NCBI GenBank assembly: GCA_016929245.1
Contig: JAFGJE010000166.1
Coordinates: 1-49,322 of the forward strand
Direction: 5' to 3'
Origin: Phycisphaerae bacterium
Lineage (GTDB): Bacteria > Planctomycetota > Phycisphaerae > SM23-33
Length of the DNA: 49,322 nt
The position numbers and the translations under genes are program-made. Numbering within the stretch: the first letter of the stretch is position 1; each line of letters starts with the position of its first letter. This document shows positions 43,002 through 49,322 of this stretch, piece by piece. Below the pieces are notes generated by a model. It saw only the letters and a program-made list of their open reading frames with translations. It was not told the origin of the DNA and made no database searches.

Positions 43002-44498
43002 CTAATTCTTCTCATCGCGGATTTCATACGCGAAGAGCTTCGCGCCCTTGTTGATATGAAAACGAATCGCCACGGGCCCATGTTTCATCGCTTCGGCGAT
43101 GGTATTTTTTTCCTTACCCCAAACTACGTCAAAGCGTAATGAATCCCGCTTGTTCAGACGACATGCGGCCGCGGCGAATCCGGAAAGGCTGTTTCCTTTC
43201 GCGTCGACCAATTCCACGCGAAGCGCGCCGTCGGAAGGGACTTTCGCGTTGACGACCAGGTTGGTTCCTTTCGATGTCATCGGCTTGGTTTGCAGGACGC
43301 CCGCGTCGTTTCCCGCCGGTTCGACCGCGACGAATCGATCCGCCGGCAGCGTCGCCAGTCCGATCGCCACGTTACTCCAGCCGTCCCCGTGCAGCGAATC
43401 TTTTCCGCTGTAGTAGAGATGCACCTTGTCGTCCTTCACGAACATCGTCGTGCCCGGCCAGACCATTTTGGAATCCCATTTTCCGCGCGAGGGCGCCAGG
43501 AATACCGCGCGGTCCGCGACGCGCTTCCAGTTTCGTCCGTCCCGGCTGACGACGAGTTGCATGTCCACCGGACCGAGCGTGTTGTTCCCGTCCTTCTCCA
43601 GCAGGTGCAGCATCCAGGGAATTCCGATCAACTGATTCCCATAGGCCGTCACCGCCAGGCCGTACGGCTGCGTCCAGGGGTAATTGTCTTTTTCGTCGGT
43701 CCGGAAGACAAGTTCCTTCGGCGTCCAGGTGTTGAAATCCTTGCTGACGCACAGTCCCACACCGCGCATCGTGCCTCCCCACGTCGGGCCGCCGGGACGG
43801 GATTGTATCCCCTTCTCGGGCACCGTCATCTGGTGGCGCACATACGCCAGGTACTCGCCGTTCCACTTCACGACACTCGTGCTCGTGTCGTTTTTGCCCA
43901 CCGCGGGTTTCCAGTTATGAAGGGTCCAGTGCATTCCGTCGGGGGACGTGCCGAAAATCGCTCCGCCGGCGCCTTTGTAGCGCCGTTGCGGATCGGATTC
44001 GTCGGACTCGCGAAACACGCACCAGCCGTGCGAGCTTCCTTCGGCGACGCCTTTGGCAATGACGATATTCGTTTTTTGATAGGATCCGATGGGCGGGGAG
44101 AGGAGAGGCTTGTTCCAGACCAGGCCGTCCTTACTCTCGGCGTAGCAGATGGGATACTCCGCCGTACCGGGGTGCTCCAGGACATCGGGAATGCCCGACG
44201 GGGACCCGCTGGCGAGATACCAGCAGCGAAATTTCTTCATCGCCTCATCGAACATCACCGTGCCGTAGATTTCGAGGCAGCGTTTTTCCCACGGTTTGGT
44301 GCGCGTGATCAGCGGATTCTTCGGACACTTCGTGGGTTTCTCAAGCGTCCGCTTCAGGCCGGTCATGGACGCGACAAGATCATCGTCAAGAAACAACTCG
44401 ACACTGTTGGAAGGCATTTCCATGATGGACTCCGCGGACGCGGCGTTCACGAACAAGGCCGACACCGCCGCCATTGTAGTAAAAAGGATAAATTTCAC
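43002..44498 (-). CDS. exported beta-propeller glycosidase-like protein
   Basis: A 498-residue paralogue of the protein at 37799-39298, here with a signal peptide (MKFILFTTMAAVSALFVNAA then SA). The mature part opens with ELFLDDDLVASMTGLKRTL and shows the same blade motifs (ESKDGLVWNK, SPDGMHWTLHN, SRDGRNWKRV) and C-terminal domain. The propeller fold suggests an enzyme or binder for polysaccharide outside the cytoplasm. The start is GTG after a distant AGGA. It is directly downstream of the lacI-type gene (52 bases) and upstream of the prepilin and symporter genes, so it is probably the first structural gene of the operon. Confidence 0.72.
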   Translation of the reverse strand: MKFILFTTMAAVSALFVNAASAESIMEMPSNSVELFLDDDLVASMTGLKRTLEKPTKCPKNPLITRTKPWEKRCLEIYGTVMFDEAMKKFRCWYLASGSPSGIPDVLEHPGTAEYPICYAESKDGLVWNKPLLSPPIGSYQKTNIVIAKGVAEGSSHGWCVFRESDESDPQRRYKGAGGAIFGTSPDGMHWTLHNWKPAVGKNDTSTSVVKWNGEYLAYVRHQMTVPEKGIQSRPGGPTWGGTMRGVGLCVSKDFNTWTPKELVFRTDEKDNYPWTQPYGLAVTAYGNQLIGIPWMLHLLEKDGNNTLGPVDMQLVVSRDGRNWKRVADRAVFLAPSRGKWDSKMVWPGTTMFVKDDKVHLYYSGKDSLHGDGWSNVAIGLATLPADRFVAVEPAGNDAGVLQTKPMTSKGTNLVVNAKVPSDGALRVELVDAKGNSLSGFAAAACRLNKRDSLRFDVVWGKEKNTIAEAMKHGPVAIRFHINKGAKLFAYEIRDEKN

Positions 44499-44550
44499 GA
44501 GTGGTTGTATCCTGAAAAATATATTGCCCGGAACCAGGGAATAACATCTC

Positions 44551-45552
44551 TTAACCCGCCGAACGCCGGCGGACGAATTCCATCTCGATCACCTCCCGCC
44601 GGACGGGCAGGTCGGGATGTTCCAGGCGTTGATGGATCATTCGATCGATCGCCTCGGAAACCTGTTGATCTTTACGATCCACGCTCGCCAAGGGCGGGTC
44701 GAAGAATCTCCCGCCTTCGCTGTCGTTGAATCCGATCACCGCGACGTCTTCCGGCACGCGGATGCGCATGGTCTTCAGCCAGGAAATGGCGGCGATGGCG
44801 ATTTCGTCGGCAGAACAGAACAGACTGTCGAACGGAACGCGCCCGTCGGGGAAACGGCTGCGCAATAGTTCGTAGCAATGCCGACCGACCTGTTCTTCCG
44901 TCCCGATGTCCAGGATCGCCTCGGGCGGCACGTCCAGCCCGCAGTGACGCACCTCTTCGACAAAGGTACTGAGCTTTTTGGCGGTGGTGCTCAACGGAAT
45001 GGCCATGCCCGGACGTGTTCTGCCGCTTTGTATAAAGCAATCCGCCGCCTGCTGTACGGCTCGCATACGGTCATGGACCACCTGATCCATCTCGATGTCC
45101 AACTCTTCCCTCGTGACCAGCATCGCCGCGCGGAACTGCCGCAAGGATTCCGTCAGTTCCCGATTGACCTCGATGCTTCCGCTGATCTGCACGACCACGC
45201 CGTCCACCCCGCGATTGGCGAATTCGTGAAGCATGCCCAGGATGACTTCGATATTGCGCGTGGTGTCGGCGATGTAGGGAACCACACCGCGTTTCTGCGC
45301 GTCGGTGGCGATCCTCCGGGCCATCTCTCCGCTGGGCATATAGGGGGCGAAATCCCACAGCACCCCCAGCGCCTGCGTTCGCCCGCCGGACAGTCCCCTG
45401 GCAAGGACGTTCGGGCGGTAATTCAGGCGTTTGGCGACGGCCTGGATGCGCGCGCGGGTTTTGGCGGAGATGCGCTGATCGTTTCGCAGCGCCCGACTGA
45501 CCGTGGCGTGCGTCGTTCCCACCTTCTGGGCGATATCGTAAATCGTAACCAT
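44551..45552 (-). CDS. LacI-family transcriptional repressor
   Basis: A 333-residue regulator. Residues 1-55 hold the LacI helix-turn-helix and hinge (MVTIYDIAQKVGTTHATVSR, then NYRPNVLARGLSGG), followed by a periplasmic-binding-protein-like sensor ending near residue 330. Such repressors release DNA on binding a sugar or its derivative. The ATG encoding MVTIYDIAQ is chosen from family consensus, with an AGG site upstream. It starts the minus-strand carbohydrate cluster. A near-perfect palindrome, TGTACTCGGGTACA, lies in its own promoter, so autoregulation is likely, and a related site lies at the divergent PEP-CTERM gene. Confidence 0.93.
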   Translation of the reverse strand: MVTIYDIAQKVGTTHATVSRALRNDQRISAKTRARIQAVAKRLNYRPNVLARGLSGGRTQALGVLWDFAPYMPSGEMARRIATDAQKRGVVPYIADTTRNIEVILGMLHEFANRGVDGVVVQISGSIEVNRELTESLRQFRAAMLVTREELDIEMDQVVHDRMRAVQQAADCFIQSGRTRPGMAIPLSTTAKKLSTFVEEVRHCGLDVPPEAILDIGTEEQVGRHCYELLRSRFPDGRVPFDSLFCSADEIAIAAISWLKTMRIRVPEDVAVIGFNDSEGGRFFDPPLASVDRKDQQVSEAIDRMIHQRLEHPDLPVRREVIEMEFVRRRSAG

Positions 45553-45559
45553 AAGGCCT

Positions 45560-45587
45560 ATTGTACCCGAGTACACCTAAGATTCAA
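45560..45587 (-). promoter_or_regulatory. lacI promoter with operator between -35 and -10
   Basis: On the minus strand TTGAAT (45587-45582), a 16-base spacer and TACAAT (45565-45560) form a good promoter. The spacer and -10 box contain TGTACTCGGGTACA (45575-45562), palindromic with one mismatch and with the central CG typical of LacI-family operators. Binding there would block the promoter. Confidence 0.7.
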
Positions 45588-45770
45588 GTTCTTTTTTTCA
45601 CTCGCCCCTCCGAACGGCGCCAAAAAGACTCCGGAAGAAAGAGTTAGAGGAAGAAAGTCCTTCGGAAATGTATTTAATTTTATAATAATAAGATACGTAT
45701 TATTCATCTCTCCCGTACCCGCACGCTTCTTCCGGAAATTTCGAGATTGTCCAATCCGCGATAATTCTCC

Positions 45771-45819
45771 TTGACAAAAGGCGAAAAAATGATAATATAC
45801 TTTTGTGCACTCGGTTAAC
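45771..45819 (+). promoter_or_regulatory. strong promoter and possible LacI site for the PEP-CTERM gene
   Basis: TTGACA (45771-45776) is followed after 16 bases by TAATAT (45793-45798), with GATAAT overlapping. TGCACTCGGTTAAC (45806-45819) lies at the expected transcription start and matches the lacI operator at 10 of 14 positions. ACTCGG and CCGAGT (45809-45829) also form an inverted pair. The gap 45588-45770 holds no gene. Confidence 0.6.
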
Positions 45820-45915
45820 CTAGCCGAGTCGGCATCAAAAAAAGAGAGAACCTAAGACTCTCTTGAAACCCGAAAACGTCTTACGATGCGAAAAAGAAAG
45901 GAAGGAGTAGTGAAC

Positions 45916-46644
45916 ATGAAAAAGGTGAGTCTAATTCTATTGGGATGCCTGCTATGGGCCGGCGCGAGCTACGGCGGAATGATCGTGCAGCACGTCGGAG
46001 CAACGGATCCGACGACGGAAGGATGGACGCTGAATGGTAATGCCGGCCAGGCTTCCGCGCTAACACCAGACCCCGGATATGGCGTGAACGCCTGGGCGAC
46101 GGATGATACTATGGCTTCGACCTGCAGGTATGACTACGTCCCGAGCTCCACGGAAGCGTCGGACGCGTTGACGCTGGGATACACATTCTCGGCGACGCTG
46201 CGTCTGCCCGACGCCGACATGCCGCTGAATGACGCCGCGGTCATGTACATCAAGCTGTCGGACGGCACGAACGGACAGCGTTACGTGATCCGATTCGAGA
46301 CCGACAGCAACGCGATCCCGACGCTGCACATCTACGACAGCCGCCATAGCTGGGGAACCTCCTATGCGCTGAGCAGCGGGGGCTATCACACTTACTCGCT
46401 CGTTCACGACGGTTCGACCGGCAAGGCCGACCTTCTGGTCGACGGTACGGTGGTGATGGACGACATCTCGCCGGATCTCGACGATCCCGAAAGCAAGGTG
46501 ATCTTCGGAAATGACAGCGGCGGATCCACCGGGTTTCAGTCGAATTGGGCCGCGGCGGAGTTCTCCATTGTTCCCGAACCGGCGACGCTGAGTCTGCTGC
46601 TGTCCGGCGGCGGTCTGGCGCTGTTACGGCGGCGAAGCCGATAG
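45916..46644 (+). CDS. PEP-CTERM protein with LamG-like sandwich domain
   Basis: A 242-residue secreted protein with signal peptide MKKVSLILLGCLLWAGASYG and a C-terminal tail VPEPATLSLL, short helix, RRRSR. The middle is beta-rich (GYTFSATLRLPDAD, then YHTYSLVHDGSTGKADLLVDG) and resembles a LamG/concanavalin-like domain, often carbohydrate-binding. The tail makes it a probable substrate of the exosortase in this window. The start follows AAGGAAGGAG. It has a strong promoter with a possible LacI operator, suggesting that it is induced with the carbohydrate cluster on the other strand. Confidence 0.85.
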   Translation: MKKVSLILLGCLLWAGASYGGMIVQHVGATDPTTEGWTLNGNAGQASALTPDPGYGVNAWATDDTMASTCRYDYVPSSTEASDALTLGYTFSATLRLPDADMPLNDAAVMYIKLSDGTNGQRYVIRFETDSNAIPTLHIYDSRHSWGTSYALSSGGYHTYSLVHDGSTGKADLLVDGTVVMDDISPDLDDPESKVIFGNDSGGSTGFQSNWAAAEFSIVPEPATLSLLLSGGGLALLRRRSR

Positions 46645-46718
46645 GCCCACGTCGCGGTACATATGAAATCGGACAAACGGTATTTGAATATCTTCTTTTC
46701 GGTCTTCTTTAAACAAGG

Positions 46719-46765
46719 CGTTCCTTTTTTCGCGGGGCGGTCAATCGGCCGCCCCGCGGGGAACG
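46719..46765. repeat. GC-rich nested hairpin after the LamG-like gene
   Basis: CGTTCC and GGAACG enclose the perfect stem CGCGGGGCGG/CCGCCCCGCG with loop TCAATCGG. A T6 run lies before the inner stem rather than after it, so it is not a standard terminator for the plus-strand gene upstream. It may still reduce read-through. Confidence 0.5.
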
Positions 46766-46857
46766 TCCTCGGATTACCTCCATTTTCTCCCTGTAAATTC
46801 CTGTAGCGGGCATGAAACGGTAATTGCTGTTGCGGCATTCAACCTGGAAAGGAGCCT

Positions 46858-47961
46858 ATGATGTCCAAACATGTAGTCACTCGTTGCATTCTGATGGGAG
46901 TTGTATCCGTATTATTGTTCGAGGGAATCGCCTTCGGCTGGGGCGGGCCCACGCACTCCTTCCTGACGACGAGAACATTCAACGATGACGTCCTCGCGCC
47001 GTTTCTGGGCGGGATCAACCAAAGCGCGATCGAACAGTGGACGGGAGAACCGCCCACGGCATTGTCCCAATGGGGTTCCATAACAGGCCGATATTACATT
47101 CGGTACGCCGGGGATGAGCCTGGTGGGTACAATTGGTGGGACGACTGGGACGAAACGACGCGGCTGAAGTATCTGACGCACGCGGCGGCCGACTGCGCCG
47201 TCCCTCTGGGACACTCCCCAGCCAATCAGGAGTATTCCAATACGATCGCCGAGGCGGCTCTGGAGGCGCAGGTGTCCACATGGTCCACCTATCCCGACGT
47301 GGAGGGCACGTGCCAGTACACGCATTCCGAGACGAACCATTCCTTCAGCTTAACCGGCACGATGGATCAGGTGATTGACGAGTTCGAGGACGCCGTTCTG
47401 GATAACGCGACCTGGTTCAAGAACAGACCCAAACCCTGGTGGCTGTTCGGCGCGCATTATCCGTCGGACAACACGGACGCCGGCTGGAACGGCACGAAAC
47501 TCGCCCTGATGCTCCAACGCGCGGTGTTCGCGGATTACATGTTGTCCAAGCAGCCGACCGTGGCGACCTGCGGCGGAACCCATGTGATCGGTCCGGGCGG
47601 GTTAGCCACCTTCGAAGCCTATGGGTGCCACGACCCCGATAACATCGAATGGAACAGCAACGGCACGTACTCCCAGAGGAACACAAACCTGGAGTCATAC
47701 TACTGGGACTTCAACAACGACGGCACGTGGGACTTCGTCGACGACGATCCCTATGATGCTCGGTCGTATGAGTATTTGGTCGGCCTGGGAATTCCCGCGG
47801 GACAGTGGCATACGTTCAGGTTGAGCGCGTACGACGATGAGGGAACCAGAGGCGATTACTACGGCCAACTCTTCCTGAATCCCGGCGGCGTTCCGGAACC
47901 GGCGAGTCTGAGTCTGCTGGTTCTCGGTGGTTTGACGCTCCTGAGACGGCGGCGACGATAA
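46858..47961 (+). CDS. PEP-CTERM protein with zinc phospholipase C-like domain
   Basis: A 367-residue secreted protein. After a signal sequence come WGGPTH (Trp28, His33) and THAAADCAVPLGHS (His108, Asp112, His119), spacing reminiscent of zinc-dependent phospholipase C/S1-P1 nuclease folds. A second part around WDFNNDGTWDFVDD is PKD-like with calcium-type Asp-rich loops. The tail is VPEPASLSLL, short helix, RRRRR, so it is a probable exosortase substrate. Two adjacent ATGs follow AAAGGAG; the second (46861) has better spacing. Catalytic role is inferred from motif spacing and might not hold. The gene is the second of a plus-strand pair. Confidence 0.78.
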   Translation: MMSKHVVTRCILMGVVSVLLFEGIAFGWGGPTHSFLTTRTFNDDVLAPFLGGINQSAIEQWTGEPPTALSQWGSITGRYYIRYAGDEPGGYNWWDDWDETTRLKYLTHAAADCAVPLGHSPANQEYSNTIAEAALEAQVSTWSTYPDVEGTCQYTHSETNHSFSLTGTMDQVIDEFEDAVLDNATWFKNRPKPWWLFGAHYPSDNTDAGWNGTKLALMLQRAVFADYMLSKQPTVATCGGTHVIGPGGLATFEAYGCHDPDNIEWNSNGTYSQRNTNLESYYWDFNNDGTWDFVDDDPYDARSYEYLVGLGIPAGQWHTFRLSAYDDEGTRGDYYGQLFLNPGGVPEPASLSLLVLGGLTLLRRRRR

Positions 47962-48019
47962 ATTCACGTCAGACCAATGGTCTGCTTGCGTAGAAGAAGT
48001 AGTTGTTCAATCGTTGTGG

Positions 48020-48049
48020 GATGGACGCCCTTTCCCAAGGGCGTCCATC
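48020..48049 (+). terminator. intrinsic terminator-like hairpin of the phospholipase-like gene
   Basis: GATGGACGCCCT pairs with AGGGCGTCCATC around a short loop and is followed by TTGCTTTC. It lies 58 bases after the stop. The T tract is interrupted, so efficiency may be moderate. Confidence 0.65.
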
Positions 48050-48098
48050 TTGCTTTCGCCTGTATGCTTTTTATAATGAATCGAGGACGTTGATCCAA

Positions 48099-49151
48099 AT
48101 GAAAAGTTTTTCCGAACAGCCGTCTGACGTTTCTCACACTTCCACCGCCCGGAACGTTCCGCTGATCTCCGTGGAGGGAACGGCGTTTGACTGCGGAAAA
48201 GAGTACGCCGAAATCGTCCAGTCGCGCTATCCGGGGTATCATCGTTATCTGGATAGGCTCGAAGACTGGCGGAATCTTCCGAAACCCGTGGAGAAGCTGT
48301 TCGAGAAATACGCTCCGCATATTCCCGAAGTCTATCGTGGGATGCTCGCGGCCTACCCTCCCCCGCCGGATCGATCTGATTCCCCTTCGGTGCACGACGA
48401 TTGCACGTCGTTCGGCGTGAATGGTACGTTCACCGCCGACGGCAAACCCCTGTCGGGACAAAACAAGGACACGGTTCGCGAGAGTGAATCGCTTTATATC
48501 GTCCTGCGGATGCGAATCACCGGCGCGCCGACGGTTCTCGTGCTGGCGTATCCGGGCGAGGTGCTGGGATACGGTATGTGGTCCACGGGGATGACGATTT
48601 TTCGCAATGCGCTGCCCAGTACCGCGGACAATCCGAAAGGATTGTCGATGGTGCAGTTCGGCCTGCTCGCGTTGGCGGGAAATTCCGTGGAGGAAGCGGG
48701 CGAACTGGCGTTGCGCGAAGGGGTGCGGGATCAGGGGAATCTTCTTTTGTCCGATCCGTCGGGCAAAAGCATCAACGTTGAATATAACGCCGGCGGTGTG
48801 GAGATCATCCGGGCCGAGGACGGCCTGTGCGTTCACGCCAATCATCCGGTCGGAATGAATATCCCGCGGCATGAACAAAAGGACAATCCTGAGAAAGCTC
48901 GGAATTCACGTTTCCGTCATCAACGACTGAGAAGCCTTCTTACAGAAGCACGAGGAACATTGACGCCGCGGGAATGTTTTCGCTGCCTGGCCGATCACGA
49001 GAACCAGCCCGACTGTCTTTGCCGACATGGCGCAAGCGACACGGAAGATACCTGTACAACCGCGTCGGTGACGGCGGAACCCGCCGGGGGTAGGCTCCAT
49101 GTCATCCGAGGCAACCCCTGCCGATCCAAATCCGTCCGTTATTCATTTTGA
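48099..49151 (+). CDS. C45-family acyltransferase/hydrolase (penicillin acyltransferase-like)
   Basis: A 350-residue protein of the Ntn-hydrolase type. The probable nucleophile is Cys102 in HDDCTSFGVNG, where autoproteolysis would expose the cysteine as a new N-terminus; KPLSGQNKDT follows as in acyl-CoA:6-aminopenicillanic acid acyltransferase-like proteins (C45). The residue before the Cys is Asp rather than the more usual Gly. There is no signal peptide. I chose the ATG encoding MKSFSEQPS; a frame from 48003 would overlap the terminator. It probably cleaves or forms an amide bond of a small molecule; the substrate is unknown. It stands alone after the terminator. Confidence 0.8.
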   Translation: MKSFSEQPSDVSHTSTARNVPLISVEGTAFDCGKEYAEIVQSRYPGYHRYLDRLEDWRNLPKPVEKLFEKYAPHIPEVYRGMLAAYPPPPDRSDSPSVHDDCTSFGVNGTFTADGKPLSGQNKDTVRESESLYIVLRMRITGAPTVLVLAYPGEVLGYGMWSTGMTIFRNALPSTADNPKGLSMVQFGLLALAGNSVEEAGELALREGVRDQGNLLLSDPSGKSINVEYNAGGVEIIRAEDGLCVHANHPVGMNIPRHEQKDNPEKARNSRFRHQRLRSLLTEARGTLTPRECFRCLADHENQPDCLCRHGASDTEDTCTTASVTAEPAGGRLHVIRGNPCRSKSVRYSF

Positions 49152-49322
49152 CATCACAAATTCATCATTCATCATTTTCTCAAATATAAATATATTTATT
49201 AGGGAAATATTTTCCCCCATACGATGTTATTCCTTATAGTTTTACTGTGTAATTTCATTTTCGTTCTTTACTCCTTAGCGGAGCCAATAACTTATGCCGT
49301 TTGTAATGATAAAATCTCGCAA
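49152..49322. other. AT-rich window end without a recognisable gene
   Basis: About 170 bases, clearly more AT-rich than the rest of the window (ATAAATATATTTATTAGGG and similar). It could be the promoter region of a gene beyond the edge. Nothing further can be supported. Confidence 0.4.

Noticed and set aside
1-49322. CRISPR arrays and rRNA genes
   Set aside because: No regularly spaced direct repeats of 25-40 bases and no conserved rRNA segments were seen on either strand.

Overview
The window looks like a chromosomal segment of a GC-rich planctomycete, probably Phycisphaerae-like. The evidence is a SecD-SecF fusion of about 1,200 residues, a DUF1580 excisionase-like protein, an exosortase/PEP-CTERM system with three PEP-CTERM substrates nearby, a prepilin-like protein with an H-X9-DG type end, and several URO-D-like and beta-propeller glycosidase-like genes. 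Class assignment is inference; a related PVC or Hydrogenedentes-type lineage is not excluded.

Layout. 1-3.5 kb is the right end of an integrated element: a DUF669 protein cut by the window edge, a zinc-ribbon protein, a RecA-like ATPase, a DUF1580 protein and a tyrosine recombinase, ending at the 3' end of a tRNA-Thr gene. 3.7-16.2 kb is a minus-strand exosortase/exopolysaccharide cluster. In transcription order it holds a large lipoprotein, a Wza-like exporter, exosortase, EpsI-like protein, a 1,535-residue membrane-anchored TPR protein, and a Wzc-like chain-length/BY-kinase protein whose ATP-binding motifs are degenerate. secDF lies just upstream (16.3-20.0 kb). At 20.2-22.4 kb a URO-D-like gene is divergent from an AraC regulator. 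22.5-26.3 kb is a trpB-trpA-trpG/pabA run into which a GxxExxY (PDDEXK_3) gene has been inserted between two 40-bp inverted repeats, followed by a small membrane protein. 26.4-30.8 kb (minus) holds a GDPD, a WecA-like transferase, DUF4416, UPF0175 and a BioF-like enzyme. 30.9-33.9 kb is a large repeat-rich PEP-CTERM protein. Then come tRNA-Arg(CCG), ispG and a polytopic membrane protein. 37.8-45.6 kb (minus) is a probable carbohydrate-use region: LacI repressor, two paralogous propeller proteins (one exported, one not), a prepilin-like protein, an SSS symporter and a URO-D-like protein. 45.9-49.2 kb (plus) has two more PEP-CTERM proteins and a C45-type acyltransferase-like protein.

How the parts fit. 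The exosortase cluster supplies the sorting enzyme and a polysaccharide export path; the three PEP-CTERM proteins are likely clients. The LacI gene has a near-palindromic operator between its own -35 and -10 boxes, and a related sequence lies downstream of the promoter of the divergent PEP-CTERM gene, so one repressor may control both directions.

The most unusual material is intergenic. It includes the IR-bounded nuclease-family ORF inside the trp operon, a gene-less hairpin of similar architecture three bases from the bioF stop codon, a perfect inverted repeat with 58-bp arms and a diverged relative 4.8 kb away, and several smaller palindromes. No rRNA or CRISPR array was seen.
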